From: Ewingella sp049889095
GTDB taxonomy: Bacteria; Pseudomonadota; Gammaproteobacteria; Enterobacterales; Enterobacteriaceae
Assembly (NCBI GenBank): GCA_049889095.1
Contig: JBLJFK010000003.1
Length of the DNA stretch: 64,000 bases
Reading direction: 5' to 3' (one strand)
Shown here one piece after another: positions 26,483-33,040 of this stretch. Made by a program: the position numbers and the translations under genes. Positions within the stretch are counted from its first letter, which is position 1. Each line of letters opens with the position of its first letter. The notes beneath the pieces were generated by a model. That model saw nothing but the letters and a program-made list of their open reading frames with translations. It was not told where the DNA came from and made no database searches.

Positions 26483-27454
26483 TCATTCACCGGGCTGCTT
26501 GAGTTTAGCCACCCGATTTTGTTCTGTCCGACCAGGCCACCAACGATGGCCTATTGCGGAAAACATCGCTCCCGCCACCACCACGAATGCACCAAGATAA
26601 CCAATAACGTTAAGTACCGGTGCCGCAAACATACCAGGCCAGGCGAGTGCTAATAAATCTGAAAATAGCAGGGTAAACAGCGGCGTCAGGGTGACAAAAG
26701 CACTCACTTGCGCCGCCTGCCATCTCGCCATCGCTTCCGCTAATGCGCCGTATCCTACTAAAGTATTCGCGCCGCAAAACAACAAGCAGGCAAATTGCCA
26801 GCCGCTGAGCTGAGAGAGCATCGCCGGACTGGCCAGCGGGAGCAATGCGATAGAACATAAAGTGTACAGTAAAAATAAGATCTGAGGTGAAGCCAGCTGG
26901 CGCAATAAAAATTTTTGTGCCACGCCATAGGTCACCCAAACCGTTGCTGCGCCGATCCCCAGTAATACACCTAACGTGTAATCAGTGAGTCGAGTAAAAA
27001 TCTCAATCAGGCTAGTATTGAAAAACAGAACCAGCCCTAAAATAAGCATACCGGCGCCGATGACCTGAGTGATACGCATCCTTTCCTTCAGGATAACGAC
27101 GCTGGCGAACATCATACCGACGGGTGACAGCTGTCCAATCACCTGCGATGCCGTTGGGCTGAGGTATTGCAGAGATGACCCGAATAAAACGAAATTACCC
27201 AATAATCCGCAGGTGGCGATAAGGAGTAAAATTAACCAACGCGGACTTTTGAATATGCGCATCGATGGCAATCTATGCCGCAACGCGAGAATACATCCAA
27301 GAACTATAGCGGCTGAGGAAAACCTAAACCAAACTACGGTAAACGGATCCATCACCACTAAAACCTGTTTCATCGCAATCGGCAGAGAACCCCAGCACAT
27401 AGCTGTGGTAATCGCTAACATGATCCCTACTGGCGCCTGCGACTTCGTATCCAT
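26483..27454 (-). CDS. yhbE: EamA/DMT-superfamily inner-membrane transporter YhbE
   Basis: A 323-residue protein with about ten hydrophobic segments in two EamA repeats (first repeat from about residue 10, second from about 160). It matches YhbE by context and sequence (MCWGSLPIAMKQVL). The substrate is unknown. It sits between rpmA and obgE, 18 bases upstream of obgE, so it is co-transcribed, with a terminator hairpin just before it that probably reduces its expression relative to the ribosomal genes. Confidence 0.92.
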   Translation of the reverse strand: MDTKSQAPVGIMLAITTAMCWGSLPIAMKQVLVVMDPFTVVWFRFSSAAIVLGCILALRHRLPSMRIFKSPRWLILLLIATCGLLGNFVLFGSSLQYLSPTASQVIGQLSPVGMMFASVVILKERMRITQVIGAGMLILGLVLFFNTSLIEIFTRLTDYTLGVLLGIGAATVWVTYGVAQKFLLRQLASPQILFLLYTLCSIALLPLASPAMLSQLSGWQFACLLFCGANTLVGYGALAEAMARWQAAQVSAFVTLTPLFTLLFSDLLALAWPGMFAAPVLNVIGYLGAFVVVAGAMFSAIGHRWWPGRTEQNRVAKLKQPGE

Positions 27455-27485
27455 ATTCTTGTCAGTGTGAGCGAATCAGAATGTA

Positions 27486-27511
27486 AAAAGCCCCGCAACG
27501 AGTTGCGAGGC
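27486..27511 (-). terminator. Terminator after rpmA
   Basis: On the minus strand a stem of GCC(T)CGCAAC with GTTGCG(G)GGC is followed by TTTTT. It would limit readthrough from rplU-rpmA into yhbE-obgE. Confidence 0.8.
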
Positions 27512-27541
27512 TTACATCTATTTACTTAAGACTCGAAAAAT

Positions 27542-27799
27542 TTATTCAGCTTCGATGCTGATAAACTTACGATTTTTCGGGCCTTTAACTTCGAACTTGA
27601 CTTTACCGTCAGCCAAAGCAAACAGAGTGTGGTCTTTGCCGCAACCCACGTTAGTACCAGGGTGGAATTTGGTGCCACGCTGACGAACGATGATGCTGCC
27701 TGCCAGTACCGCTTCGCCGCCAAAGCGTTTTACGCCAAGACGTTTAGCTTCTGAATCGCGACCGTTGCGTGTGGAGCCGCCAGCCTTTTTGTGTGCCAT
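27542..27799 (-). CDS. rpmA: 50S ribosomal protein L27
   Basis: An 85-residue protein whose N-terminal tail reaches the peptidyl transferase centre. The family start MAHKKAGGSTRNGRDSEAKR and the block IIVRQRGTKFHPG are intact. It follows rplU by 18 bases in a ribosomal operon and is ended by its own terminator. Confidence 0.99.
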   Translation of the reverse strand: MAHKKAGGSTRNGRDSEAKRLGVKRFGGEAVLAGSIIVRQRGTKFHPGTNVGCGKDHTLFALADGKVKFEVKGPKNRKFISIEAE

Positions 27800-27817
27800 A
27801 GTTCCGCTCTCCTAAAC

Positions 27818-28129
27818 TTAAGCGCTGATGCCGGTGATTTTAACGTCAGTGAACCACTGACGGTGGCCCTGTTGCTTACGGTAATGCTTACGACGACGAA
27901 ATTTAACAATCTTAATTTTATCGCCACGACCGTGAGCTACGACTTCAGCTTTGACCAAACCGCCAGCAACTAATGGCAGACCGATATTAATTTCTTCACC
28001 GTTAGCAATCATTAAAACTTGATCAAACTCGATTGCTTCGCCAGTTGCGATGTCCAGCTTTTCAAGGCGAATAGTCTGCCCTTCGCTGACACGGTGTTGT
28101 TTACCACCACTTTGGAAAACCGCGTACAT
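27818..28129 (-). CDS. rplU: 50S ribosomal protein L21
   Basis: A 103-residue 23S rRNA-binding protein. The ATG at 28129 gives MYAVFQSGGKQHRV, the family start; a nine-codon in-frame extension is not coding. The C-terminal RRRKHYRKQQGHRQWFTDVK block is typical. It is the first gene of the rplU-rpmA-yhbE-obgE operon and has a clear promoter at 28204-28232. Confidence 0.99.
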   Translation of the reverse strand: MYAVFQSGGKQHRVSEGQTIRLEKLDIATGEAIEFDQVLMIANGEEINIGLPLVAGGLVKAEVVAHGRGDKIKIVKFRRRKHYRKQQGHRQWFTDVKITGISA

Positions 28130-28203
28130 ATAAAACTCCGCTTTCCGCGCACTCAACTTTGTATAGTCCAGAGGGCGCTATAAATATTCACAATAGGGCG
28201 CGA

Positions 28204-28232
28204 ATTCTACGCAAAAAATCCGCATAAGACAA
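28204..28232 (-). promoter_or_regulatory. rplU operon promoter
   Basis: -35 TTGTCT (28227-28232) and -10 TAGAAT (28204-28209) on the minus strand with a 17-bp spacer, about 75 bp before rplU. A GCGC stretch follows the -10, as in many growth-rate-controlled promoters. Confidence 0.78.
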
Positions 28233-28388
28233 GAGCACATTCACCACAAAAGAAGAAAAAAAGCGCAGTTCTTGCGATAGCATTTATCTGCACTGTTTTT
28301 CAAGTACAATCCCCATTACAGTAAGTGCCATGTGCCAATGTGAGCCAGACCTCATTGCGGTGAAAAGTAACGCAGCCGAAAAAACACC

Positions 28389-29360
28389 ATGAACCTAGAA
28401 CAGATAATCGATCTCACAGAGCAGGACATGGATGCGGTAAACGCAACCATACTTGAGCAGCTGAATTCAGATGTTTCACTCATCAATCAGCTGGGATATT
28501 ACATCATTAGTGGCGGGGGCAAACGCATTCGCCCAATGATCGCCGTTCTTGCTGCACGTGCCTTATCTTATAAGGGTAACAAGCACATCACTGTCGCTGC
28601 ACTTATTGAGTTTATCCATACGGCAACACTGTTGCATGATGACGTCGTTGATGAGTCAGATATGCGTCGCGGGAAAGCAACGGCCAATGCCGCGTTCGGC
28701 AATGCCGCGAGCGTTTTAGTGGGTGATTTTATCTATACCAGAGCTTTCCAAATGATGACTGATCTAGAATCATTGCCCGTACTGGCATTGATGGCAAAGG
28801 CGGTCAATGTCATTGCTGAAGGCGAAGTTCTACAATTAATGAATTGCAACGACCCGGACATTACCGAAGAAAGCTACATGCAGGTTATTTACAGTAAAAC
28901 TGCACGACTGTTCGAAGCTGCATCACAAGCTTCGGCAATGCTGGCCAATGGCACTGAAGACCAAATTCAGGGCTTACAGGATTACGGTCGTTATCTTGGT
29001 ACCGCTTTCCAGTTAATCGATGATTTGCTCGATTATGACGCGAATGGGGAAACTCTGGGTAAAAATACCGGTGACGATCTGAATGAAGGAAAACCAACAC
29101 TTCCTTTACTTCACGCGATGAAAAATGGCAATGCAGAGCAATCTGCCATGATCCGTAAGGCCATTGAGGAAGGTAATGGCCGTCACTTGCTGCAACCGGT
29201 ATTGGCAACAATGCATCAGTGGGGTTCACTAGAGCACACTCGACTGCGGGCAGAAGAGGAAGCTGACAAAGCTATTGTTGCATTACAAGTTCTGCCTGAA
29301 TCTGTTTACCGCACTGCACTTGAGGCGCTTGCTCATATTGCTGTCAGACGAAACTTTTAA
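28389..29360 (+). CDS. ispB: Octaprenyl diphosphate synthase
   Basis: A 323-residue trans-prenyltransferase making the side chain of ubiquinone and menaquinone. The two Asp-rich substrate-binding motifs are present: LLHDDVVDESDMRRG (DDxxD near residue 84) and QLIDDLLDYD (near 210). GGGKRIRP lies near residue 42. It is divergent from rplU, as in E. coli. The next genes are a phage Mu-like regulator (minus) and sfsB (plus). Confidence 0.97.
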   Translation: MNLEQIIDLTEQDMDAVNATILEQLNSDVSLINQLGYYIISGGGKRIRPMIAVLAARALSYKGNKHITVAALIEFIHTATLLHDDVVDESDMRRGKATANAAFGNAASVLVGDFIYTRAFQMMTDLESLPVLALMAKAVNVIAEGEVLQLMNCNDPDITEESYMQVIYSKTARLFEAASQASAMLANGTEDQIQGLQDYGRYLGTAFQLIDDLLDYDANGETLGKNTGDDLNEGKPTLPLLHAMKNGNAEQSAMIRKAIEEGNGRHLLQPVLATMHQWGSLEHTRLRAEEEADKAIVALQVLPESVYRTALEALAHIAVRRNF

Positions 29361-29382
29361 CCGTCCCCAAAATCATCTTTGA

Positions 29383-29408
29383 GCATGTACCGCCCATGCG
29401 GTACATGC
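29383..29408. repeat. Perfect 11-bp inverted repeat between ispB and the Mu-c-like gene
   Basis: GCATGTACCGC and GCGGTACATGC with a 4-base loop lie between two convergent genes. No T-run follows on either strand, so it is a terminator-like hairpin without a U-tract, or a protein-binding dyad. Confidence 0.6.
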
Positions 29409-29426
29409 TGCCAGTAACACCCAGTC

Positions 29427-29777
29427 TCAAGTAGTACGCAGACGCTGTAGAACTTCAGATAACCCCTCCCTGACAATAAACTTTATGATCATTTCACGCT
29501 CTTGTTGCTTCAGTTGTTTGTAACTTTCAATCCAAATTACCAAGGGATCCTGATGTGAAGAATATACATATTCCGCAGATTGTTCTTTCATCTCCAGGCA
29601 GTTCATCGCGTTGATGGGCAAGCTATCAATATGGTATTCAACAGCCTTTCCCTGAACACCATGCCTGCGACGCTTGACCCAGGCATTACGCCGCGCCATA
29701 CCGTGGATCCCTTGAGTCGAGGAAGGTAACCCCTCAAAACCAATCAGTTCATTTGCTGAAAACCACTCTTTTTTCAT
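29427..29777 (-). CDS. Phage Mu c-repressor/MuA-type winged-helix DNA-binding protein
   Basis: A 116-residue protein I do not know by name. Its N-terminal 55 residues show the Mu-type HTH pattern: W5-F-S-A-N-E-L, then GLPSSTQGIH (16-25), W33-V-K-R, and GVQGKAVEYHIDSLP (40-54). I know this pattern from the phage Mu repressor c and the MuA N-terminus. The C-terminal part (about 75-112) is predicted helical with a QEREMIIKFIVREGLSEVL block, loosely like the end of c-type repressors. It is shorter than Mu c, which is about 196 residues. AAAAGGA precedes the ATG at 29777. It is divergent from the ner-like gene sfsB across an AT-rich gap. DNA binding is well supported; repressor function is inferred. 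Confidence 0.8.
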   Translation of the reverse strand: MKKEWFSANELIGFEGLPSSTQGIHGMARRNAWVKRRRHGVQGKAVEYHIDSLPINAMNCLEMKEQSAEYVYSSHQDPLVIWIESYKQLKQQEREMIIKFIVREGLSEVLQRLRTT

Positions 29778-29845
29778 AACGTTCCTTTTCAGATGGCACG
29801 CAGGCCTATTCGAATATGTTAGAAATCCTTGAGATGGCGAATAGT

Positions 29846-29874
29846 TTTATAAAAACCATCACCTTTCCTTTTAA
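29846..29874 (-). promoter_or_regulatory. Predicted promoter of the Mu-c-like gene
   Basis: On the minus strand -35 TTAAAA (29869-29874) and -10 TATAAA (29846-29851) have a 17-bp spacer, about 70 bp before the start codon. The -35 overlaps the palindrome at 29871-29886. Confidence 0.5.
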
Positions 29875-29886
29875 ATGTACATTTAA
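29871..29886. repeat. Perfect 16-bp palindrome, candidate operator
   Basis: TTAAATGTACATTTAA is a perfect palindrome. It overlaps the predicted -35 of the Mu-c-like gene and abuts a second dyad, ATAACT-N7-AGTTAT, at 29886-29904. The half-site TTAAATGTA recurs at 30151-30159. Confidence 0.65.
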
Positions 29887-30435
29887 TAACTGCACATAAG
29901 TTATAGCATTACTTAATAGAAAGAAGAAACACGAATTAACCACCCACCTTTCACATACATCAGAAAATTATTAATTACTTTATGAAACAAAAAAATAATA
30001 CATTAAACTTTCAGAAAGAAACCAAACTAAAAACAAAACGAAAATCAAAATAAAGACAATAAATACAAAGTCATACATAAAATGTATTCCATTAGCCAGA
30101 CACTATCCTGTTGAAAGCAGCACCATGAAGTGCTAAGAACGCGCACTGTGTTAAATGTATGTCTAAATCGAACAGTTAATATCAAAAAAAAATTATTATT
30201 CACATCTCATTAATAACCAAATATTTATAAACACCTGTTGCACTCTATCTGCAAAAAATCAAATTACGCATTTGCGTTAATTGCCATAAAGAGATATTTT
30301 TCCAGAAGATAAACAACATATTTTTTAGAAACAAAAACATCAACTCCGAGATGCAATATTTCAGATCTTGATTCCATAAGTCACACTGACGTTAAAAAAC
30401 CATTGAATATTTTGCCTATAATGAAGGGAATACAC

Positions 30436-30702
30436 ATGAAAGGACGTAAAGAAAATTGGCATCAGGCAGACATTATCGCAGCGCTGAGAAAAAAGGGAAC
30501 CACTTTGGCGGCGGTCTCTCGCGGCGCCGGGCTAAGTTCATCAACACTGGCTAATGCATTGTCTCGACCATGGCCTAAAGGTGAACGTATCATTGCCGAT
30601 GCGATTGGCATCCATCCATCAATGATTTGGCCAAATCGCTATTTTGATGCGGCAACCTCGCAACGAATAGAACGCAAAATGAGAGCACCGAATAAAAACT
30701 GA
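30436..30702 (+). CDS. sfsB: Ner-like DNA-binding regulator SfsB (Nlp)
   Basis: An 88-residue protein matching E. coli SfsB and the Ner regulator of phage Mu: NWHQADIIAALRKKGTTLAA (7-26), a lambda-repressor-like helix-turn-helix with SSSTLANALSRPWPKGE (34-50), and MIWPNRY (63-69). In E. coli SfsB stimulates maltose gene expression in a sensitised background. The ATG at 30436 is chosen because AAGGGA lies six bases upstream; an earlier in-frame ATG at 30421 lacks a site. In E. coli murA follows; here mdh follows, convergent. Confidence 0.93.
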   Translation: MKGRKENWHQADIIAALRKKGTTLAAVSRGAGLSSSTLANALSRPWPKGERIIADAIGIHPSMIWPNRYFDAATSQRIERKMRAPNKN

Positions 30703-30714
30703 ACTCGTACTAAT

Positions 30715-30740
30715 AAAAAACCGCCGTAAATGACGGCGGT
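30715..30740. terminator. Terminator between sfsB and mdh
   Basis: An 8-bp stem ACCGCCGT / ACGGCGGT with a five-base loop. Six As on its left give a proper T-run for mdh on the minus strand; only TTTA follows on the plus strand. Confidence 0.85.
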
Positions 30741-30764
30741 TTATCAAGAATCATGTAACGGGGA

Positions 30765-31703
30765 TCAGTTATTGATGAATTGCTCACCCAGTTCAATATC
30801 TTTGCGCAATACATCAAGCATTGAGTCAAGAGAGCTTTGCTCAAATGCACTCAACTTGCCGATGCTCTTCAGTTCAGCGACACCATTTTGACCCAACAGA
30901 ATCGGCTGAGCGAAGAAACGTGCATATTCGCCCTGACCTTCTACATACGCGCACTCTACAACGTTACTCTCGCCTTGTAGTGCACGAACTAAGGATAAAC
31001 CAAAGCGCGCAGCTGCCTGGCCCATAGAGAGTGTAGCAGATCCACCACCGGCTTTAGCTTCAACCACTTCAGTACCCGCATTCTGGATACGTTTGGTTAA
31101 GTCAGCCGCTTCACTTTCGCTAAAGGTAACACCAGGGATTTGCGACAGGAGTGGCAAAATAGTGACACCTGAATGGCCGCCAATCACCGGAACTTCGATA
31201 TCCTGTGGCTGTTTGCCTTTCAGTTCAGCAACAAAAGTATTCGAACGTATTGCGTCGAGAGTGGTTACGCCAAACAATTTATTTTTGTCGTAAACACCCG
31301 CTTTTTTCAACACTTCAGCAGCGATAGCTACCGTAGTATTCACCGGGTTAGTGATGATACCAATGCACGCTTTTGGGCAGGTTTTCGCCACTTGTTCTAT
31401 CAGATTGCGAACGATGCCCGCATTGACATTGAACAGGTCAGAACGGTCCATCCCCGGCTTACGTGCGACGCCGGCAGAAATCAACACCACATCAGCTCCC
31501 ACTAATGCTGGAGTAGCATCTACTCCACTGAAACCTATAATTTTTACAGCTGTAGGGATATGACTGAGGTCGACAGCAACACCCGGCGTTACCGGGGCAA
31601 TGTCATACAGAGAGAGTTCTGAACCTGAAGGCAGCTGAGTCTTGAGTAGAAGGGCGAGGGCCTGGCCAATACCGCCAGCTGCACCGAGAACTGCAACTTT
31701 CAT
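30765..31703 (-). CDS. mdh: Malate dehydrogenase
   Basis: A 312-residue NAD-dependent enzyme of the TCA cycle, converting malate to oxaloacetate. The N-terminal nucleotide-binding motif MKVAVLGAAGGIGQALALLL, the substrate loop with GVARKPGMDRSDLF, and the active-site His in PVIGGHSGVTILPL are present. AAGGAG precedes the ATG at 31703; a seven-codon extension is not needed. It is divergent from argR, as in E. coli, across 464 bp. Confidence 0.98.
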   Translation of the reverse strand: MKVAVLGAAGGIGQALALLLKTQLPSGSELSLYDIAPVTPGVAVDLSHIPTAVKIIGFSGVDATPALVGADVVLISAGVARKPGMDRSDLFNVNAGIVRNLIEQVAKTCPKACIGIITNPVNTTVAIAAEVLKKAGVYDKNKLFGVTTLDAIRSNTFVAELKGKQPQDIEVPVIGGHSGVTILPLLSQIPGVTFSESEAADLTKRIQNAGTEVVEAKAGGGSATLSMGQAAARFGLSLVRALQGESNVVECAYVEGQGEYARFFAQPILLGQNGVAELKSIGKLSAFEQSSLDSMLDVLRKDIELGEQFINN

Positions 31704-32167
31704 CCTATACTCCTTTTTTATCATAAACTTAAAAAGCGCCGTGAATTCATCTAGTTATGACCTTAATCTACTGAACCGCCAAACACAATCAACTAATCCA
31801 GATTGTGAGAAGCCACGCAGTATTAAGGTTGTATGTCGGCTTAATTTAAGATTACTTTGTTGATGCTTCAGCAGCATAAACAATAACATCATAAAAATAG
31901 CGTCACGAAACACGACAGGTTAACCGGCAGTTACATTACACCCGAAGACAACATCAGAACAATATCATTTTTATAACAATTTAATTACCAATACAGGCGG
32001 CAGCAGTGCACAAAATTTTGCATATTCATCATATTTAACCATTTGCTTTTTGAGCCTGATTCCATCTATTTAGGTCTAGTTCATGTGGTATTACAGAACA
32101 TTTATTGCATAACAATTCAAATATATGCATAATATTCAGCACTATTGTTATTACCTCAGGGTGTAAA
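31704..32167. promoter_or_regulatory. Divergent mdh/argR intergenic region
   Basis: A 464-bp gap holding both promoters. The argR promoter and ARG boxes are at 32104-32138. A half-conserved CRP-like sequence, TGTGA-N6-ACGCA, lies near 31805; it is too weak to call. I saw no coding sequence and no other clear signal. Confidence 0.5.
32104..32138 (+). promoter_or_regulatory. argR promoter overlapped by two ARG boxes
   Basis: -35 TTGCAT (32105-32110) and -10 CATAAT (32128-32133) have a 17-bp spacer. Two ARG-box-like dyads cover them: TGCAT-AACA-ATTCA (32106-32119) and TGCAT-AAT-ATTCA (32126-32138), close to the consensus TGAAT-N4-ATTCA. The second has a three-base centre. This fits autorepression by ArgR, as in E. 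coli. Confidence 0.75.
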
Positions 32168-32638
32168 ATGCGTAATCCTGCTAAACAGGAAGATCTGATC
32201 AAAACCTTCAAGGCATTATTGAAGGAAGAGAAGTTCAGTTCTCAGGGGGAGATCGTCCTCGCCTTACAAGAAGAGGGCTTCGAGAACATCAATCAATCGA
32301 AAGTCTCGCGCATGCTGACCAAATTCGGCGCGGTACGTACCCGAAATACCAAAATGGAAATGGTCTACTGTCTGCCCGCTGAAATTGGTGTCCCTACGAC
32401 CACCAGCCCATTGAAAAATCTGGTTTTAGATATTGATTACAACGAGGCCGTCGTGGTTATACGCACCAGCCCAGGTGCAGCACAGCTGATTGCGCGCATG
32501 CTGGACTCTTGGGGGAAATCGGAAGGTATTCTGGGTACTATCGCCGGTGATGACACCATTTTCACCACCCCAGCCAGCGGTTTCAGCGTTAAACAGCTTT
32601 ATGAAGACATCCTTCACCATTTCGAACAGGAGCTGTAA
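32168..32638 (+). CDS. argR: Arginine repressor ArgR
   Basis: A 156-residue hexameric repressor of arginine biosynthesis and a cofactor in ColE1 cer recombination. The N-terminal winged helix (EIVLALQEEGFENINQSKVSRMLTKFG) and the C-terminal arginine-binding and hexamerisation domain (VVIRTSPGAAQLIARMLD, GTIAGDDTIF) are intact. The ATG at 32168 gives the E. coli length; the ORF's extra 21 codons run through the operators and are not coding. It is followed by a 402-bp gap before convergent mpl. Confidence 0.98.
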   Translation: MRNPAKQEDLIKTFKALLKEEKFSSQGEIVLALQEEGFENINQSKVSRMLTKFGAVRTRNTKMEMVYCLPAEIGVPTTTSPLKNLVLDIDYNEAVVVIRTSPGAAQLIARMLDSWGKSEGILGTIAGDDTIFTTPASGFSVKQLYEDILHHFEQEL

Positions 32639-33040
32639 GCGGCCCTCTATTGCGAAGTTAATGAATAGCGCCATATCACGACATGCAGGTTACCCGCCGT
32701 TTGCTCTTCAAGGTATCCTGCAAGTAACGCTATAGTATTACGACTCATTTTTCTCTAGCTATCTGCCTGCAAAACACCTGATGTTGATCTACAGCGGCGC
32801 TGCTATCCGATCACTTCCCATGTAAAGCTGACCCTCATAAGTAACATCACCTTCATATTTTAGTTTCAATGGGCTAATAACTGCAAAATTTACGCGCAGA
32901 TGGCCAAATCAACTTAAGCGCTGATTTTAAAATAAAAAGTCATTCTTTTTTAAATCTCTTTTTATGCTCTCCATACACCAAATTCGATCCATTAAAAAGC
33001 ACAGCGAGAACTGTGCTTTTTTATTCTCAAAACCAGAATG
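32639..33040. other. Gap between argR and mpl, possible non-coding transcript
   Basis: No gene was seen in these 402 bp. A promoter-like pair on the plus strand, TTCAAG (32707-32712) and TATAGT (32731-32736) with an 18-bp spacer, is followed about 260 bp later by a terminator. A small RNA is possible, but the same terminator serves argR and mpl, so the evidence is thin. Confidence 0.3.
32990..33022. terminator. Bidirectional terminator between argR and mpl
   Basis: The stem AAAAGCACAG / CTGTGCTTTT with a CGAGAA loop has As on the left and six Ts on the right, so it works for both converging genes. Confidence 0.9.

Larger units (their letters stand above)
29778..30435. promoter_or_regulatory. 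AT-rich divergent control region between Mu-c-like gene and sfsB
   Basis: A 658-bp gap, much richer in A and T than its neighbours. It contains a likely promoter for the minus-strand gene (29846-29874), a perfect 16-bp palindrome and a second inverted repeat (29871-29904), further copies of AAATGTA at 30080-30086 and 30153-30159, and a small dyad AGCAC-N6-GTGCT (30119-30134). No convincing coding sequence was found. AT-richness suggests H-NS binding or foreign origin. Confidence 0.55.

Noticed and set aside
29982..30053. A 23-codon Lys-rich open frame (start MKQKNNTLNF) in the AT-rich gap
   Set aside because: No ribosome binding site, composition simply reflects A-rich DNA, and no relative is known to me.
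30417..30422. TATAAT just before sfsB as its -10
   Set aside because: It overlaps the ribosome binding region, would give almost no leader, and has no -35 at a proper distance.
29427..30702. An intact or defective Mu-like prophage
   Set aside because: Only the two regulators are present; ispB and mdh flank them directly, with no transposase, head or tail genes and no phage ends.
31800..31825. A CRP site in the mdh/argR gap
   Set aside because: TGTGA-N6-ACGCA keeps only one good half-site, too weak to call.
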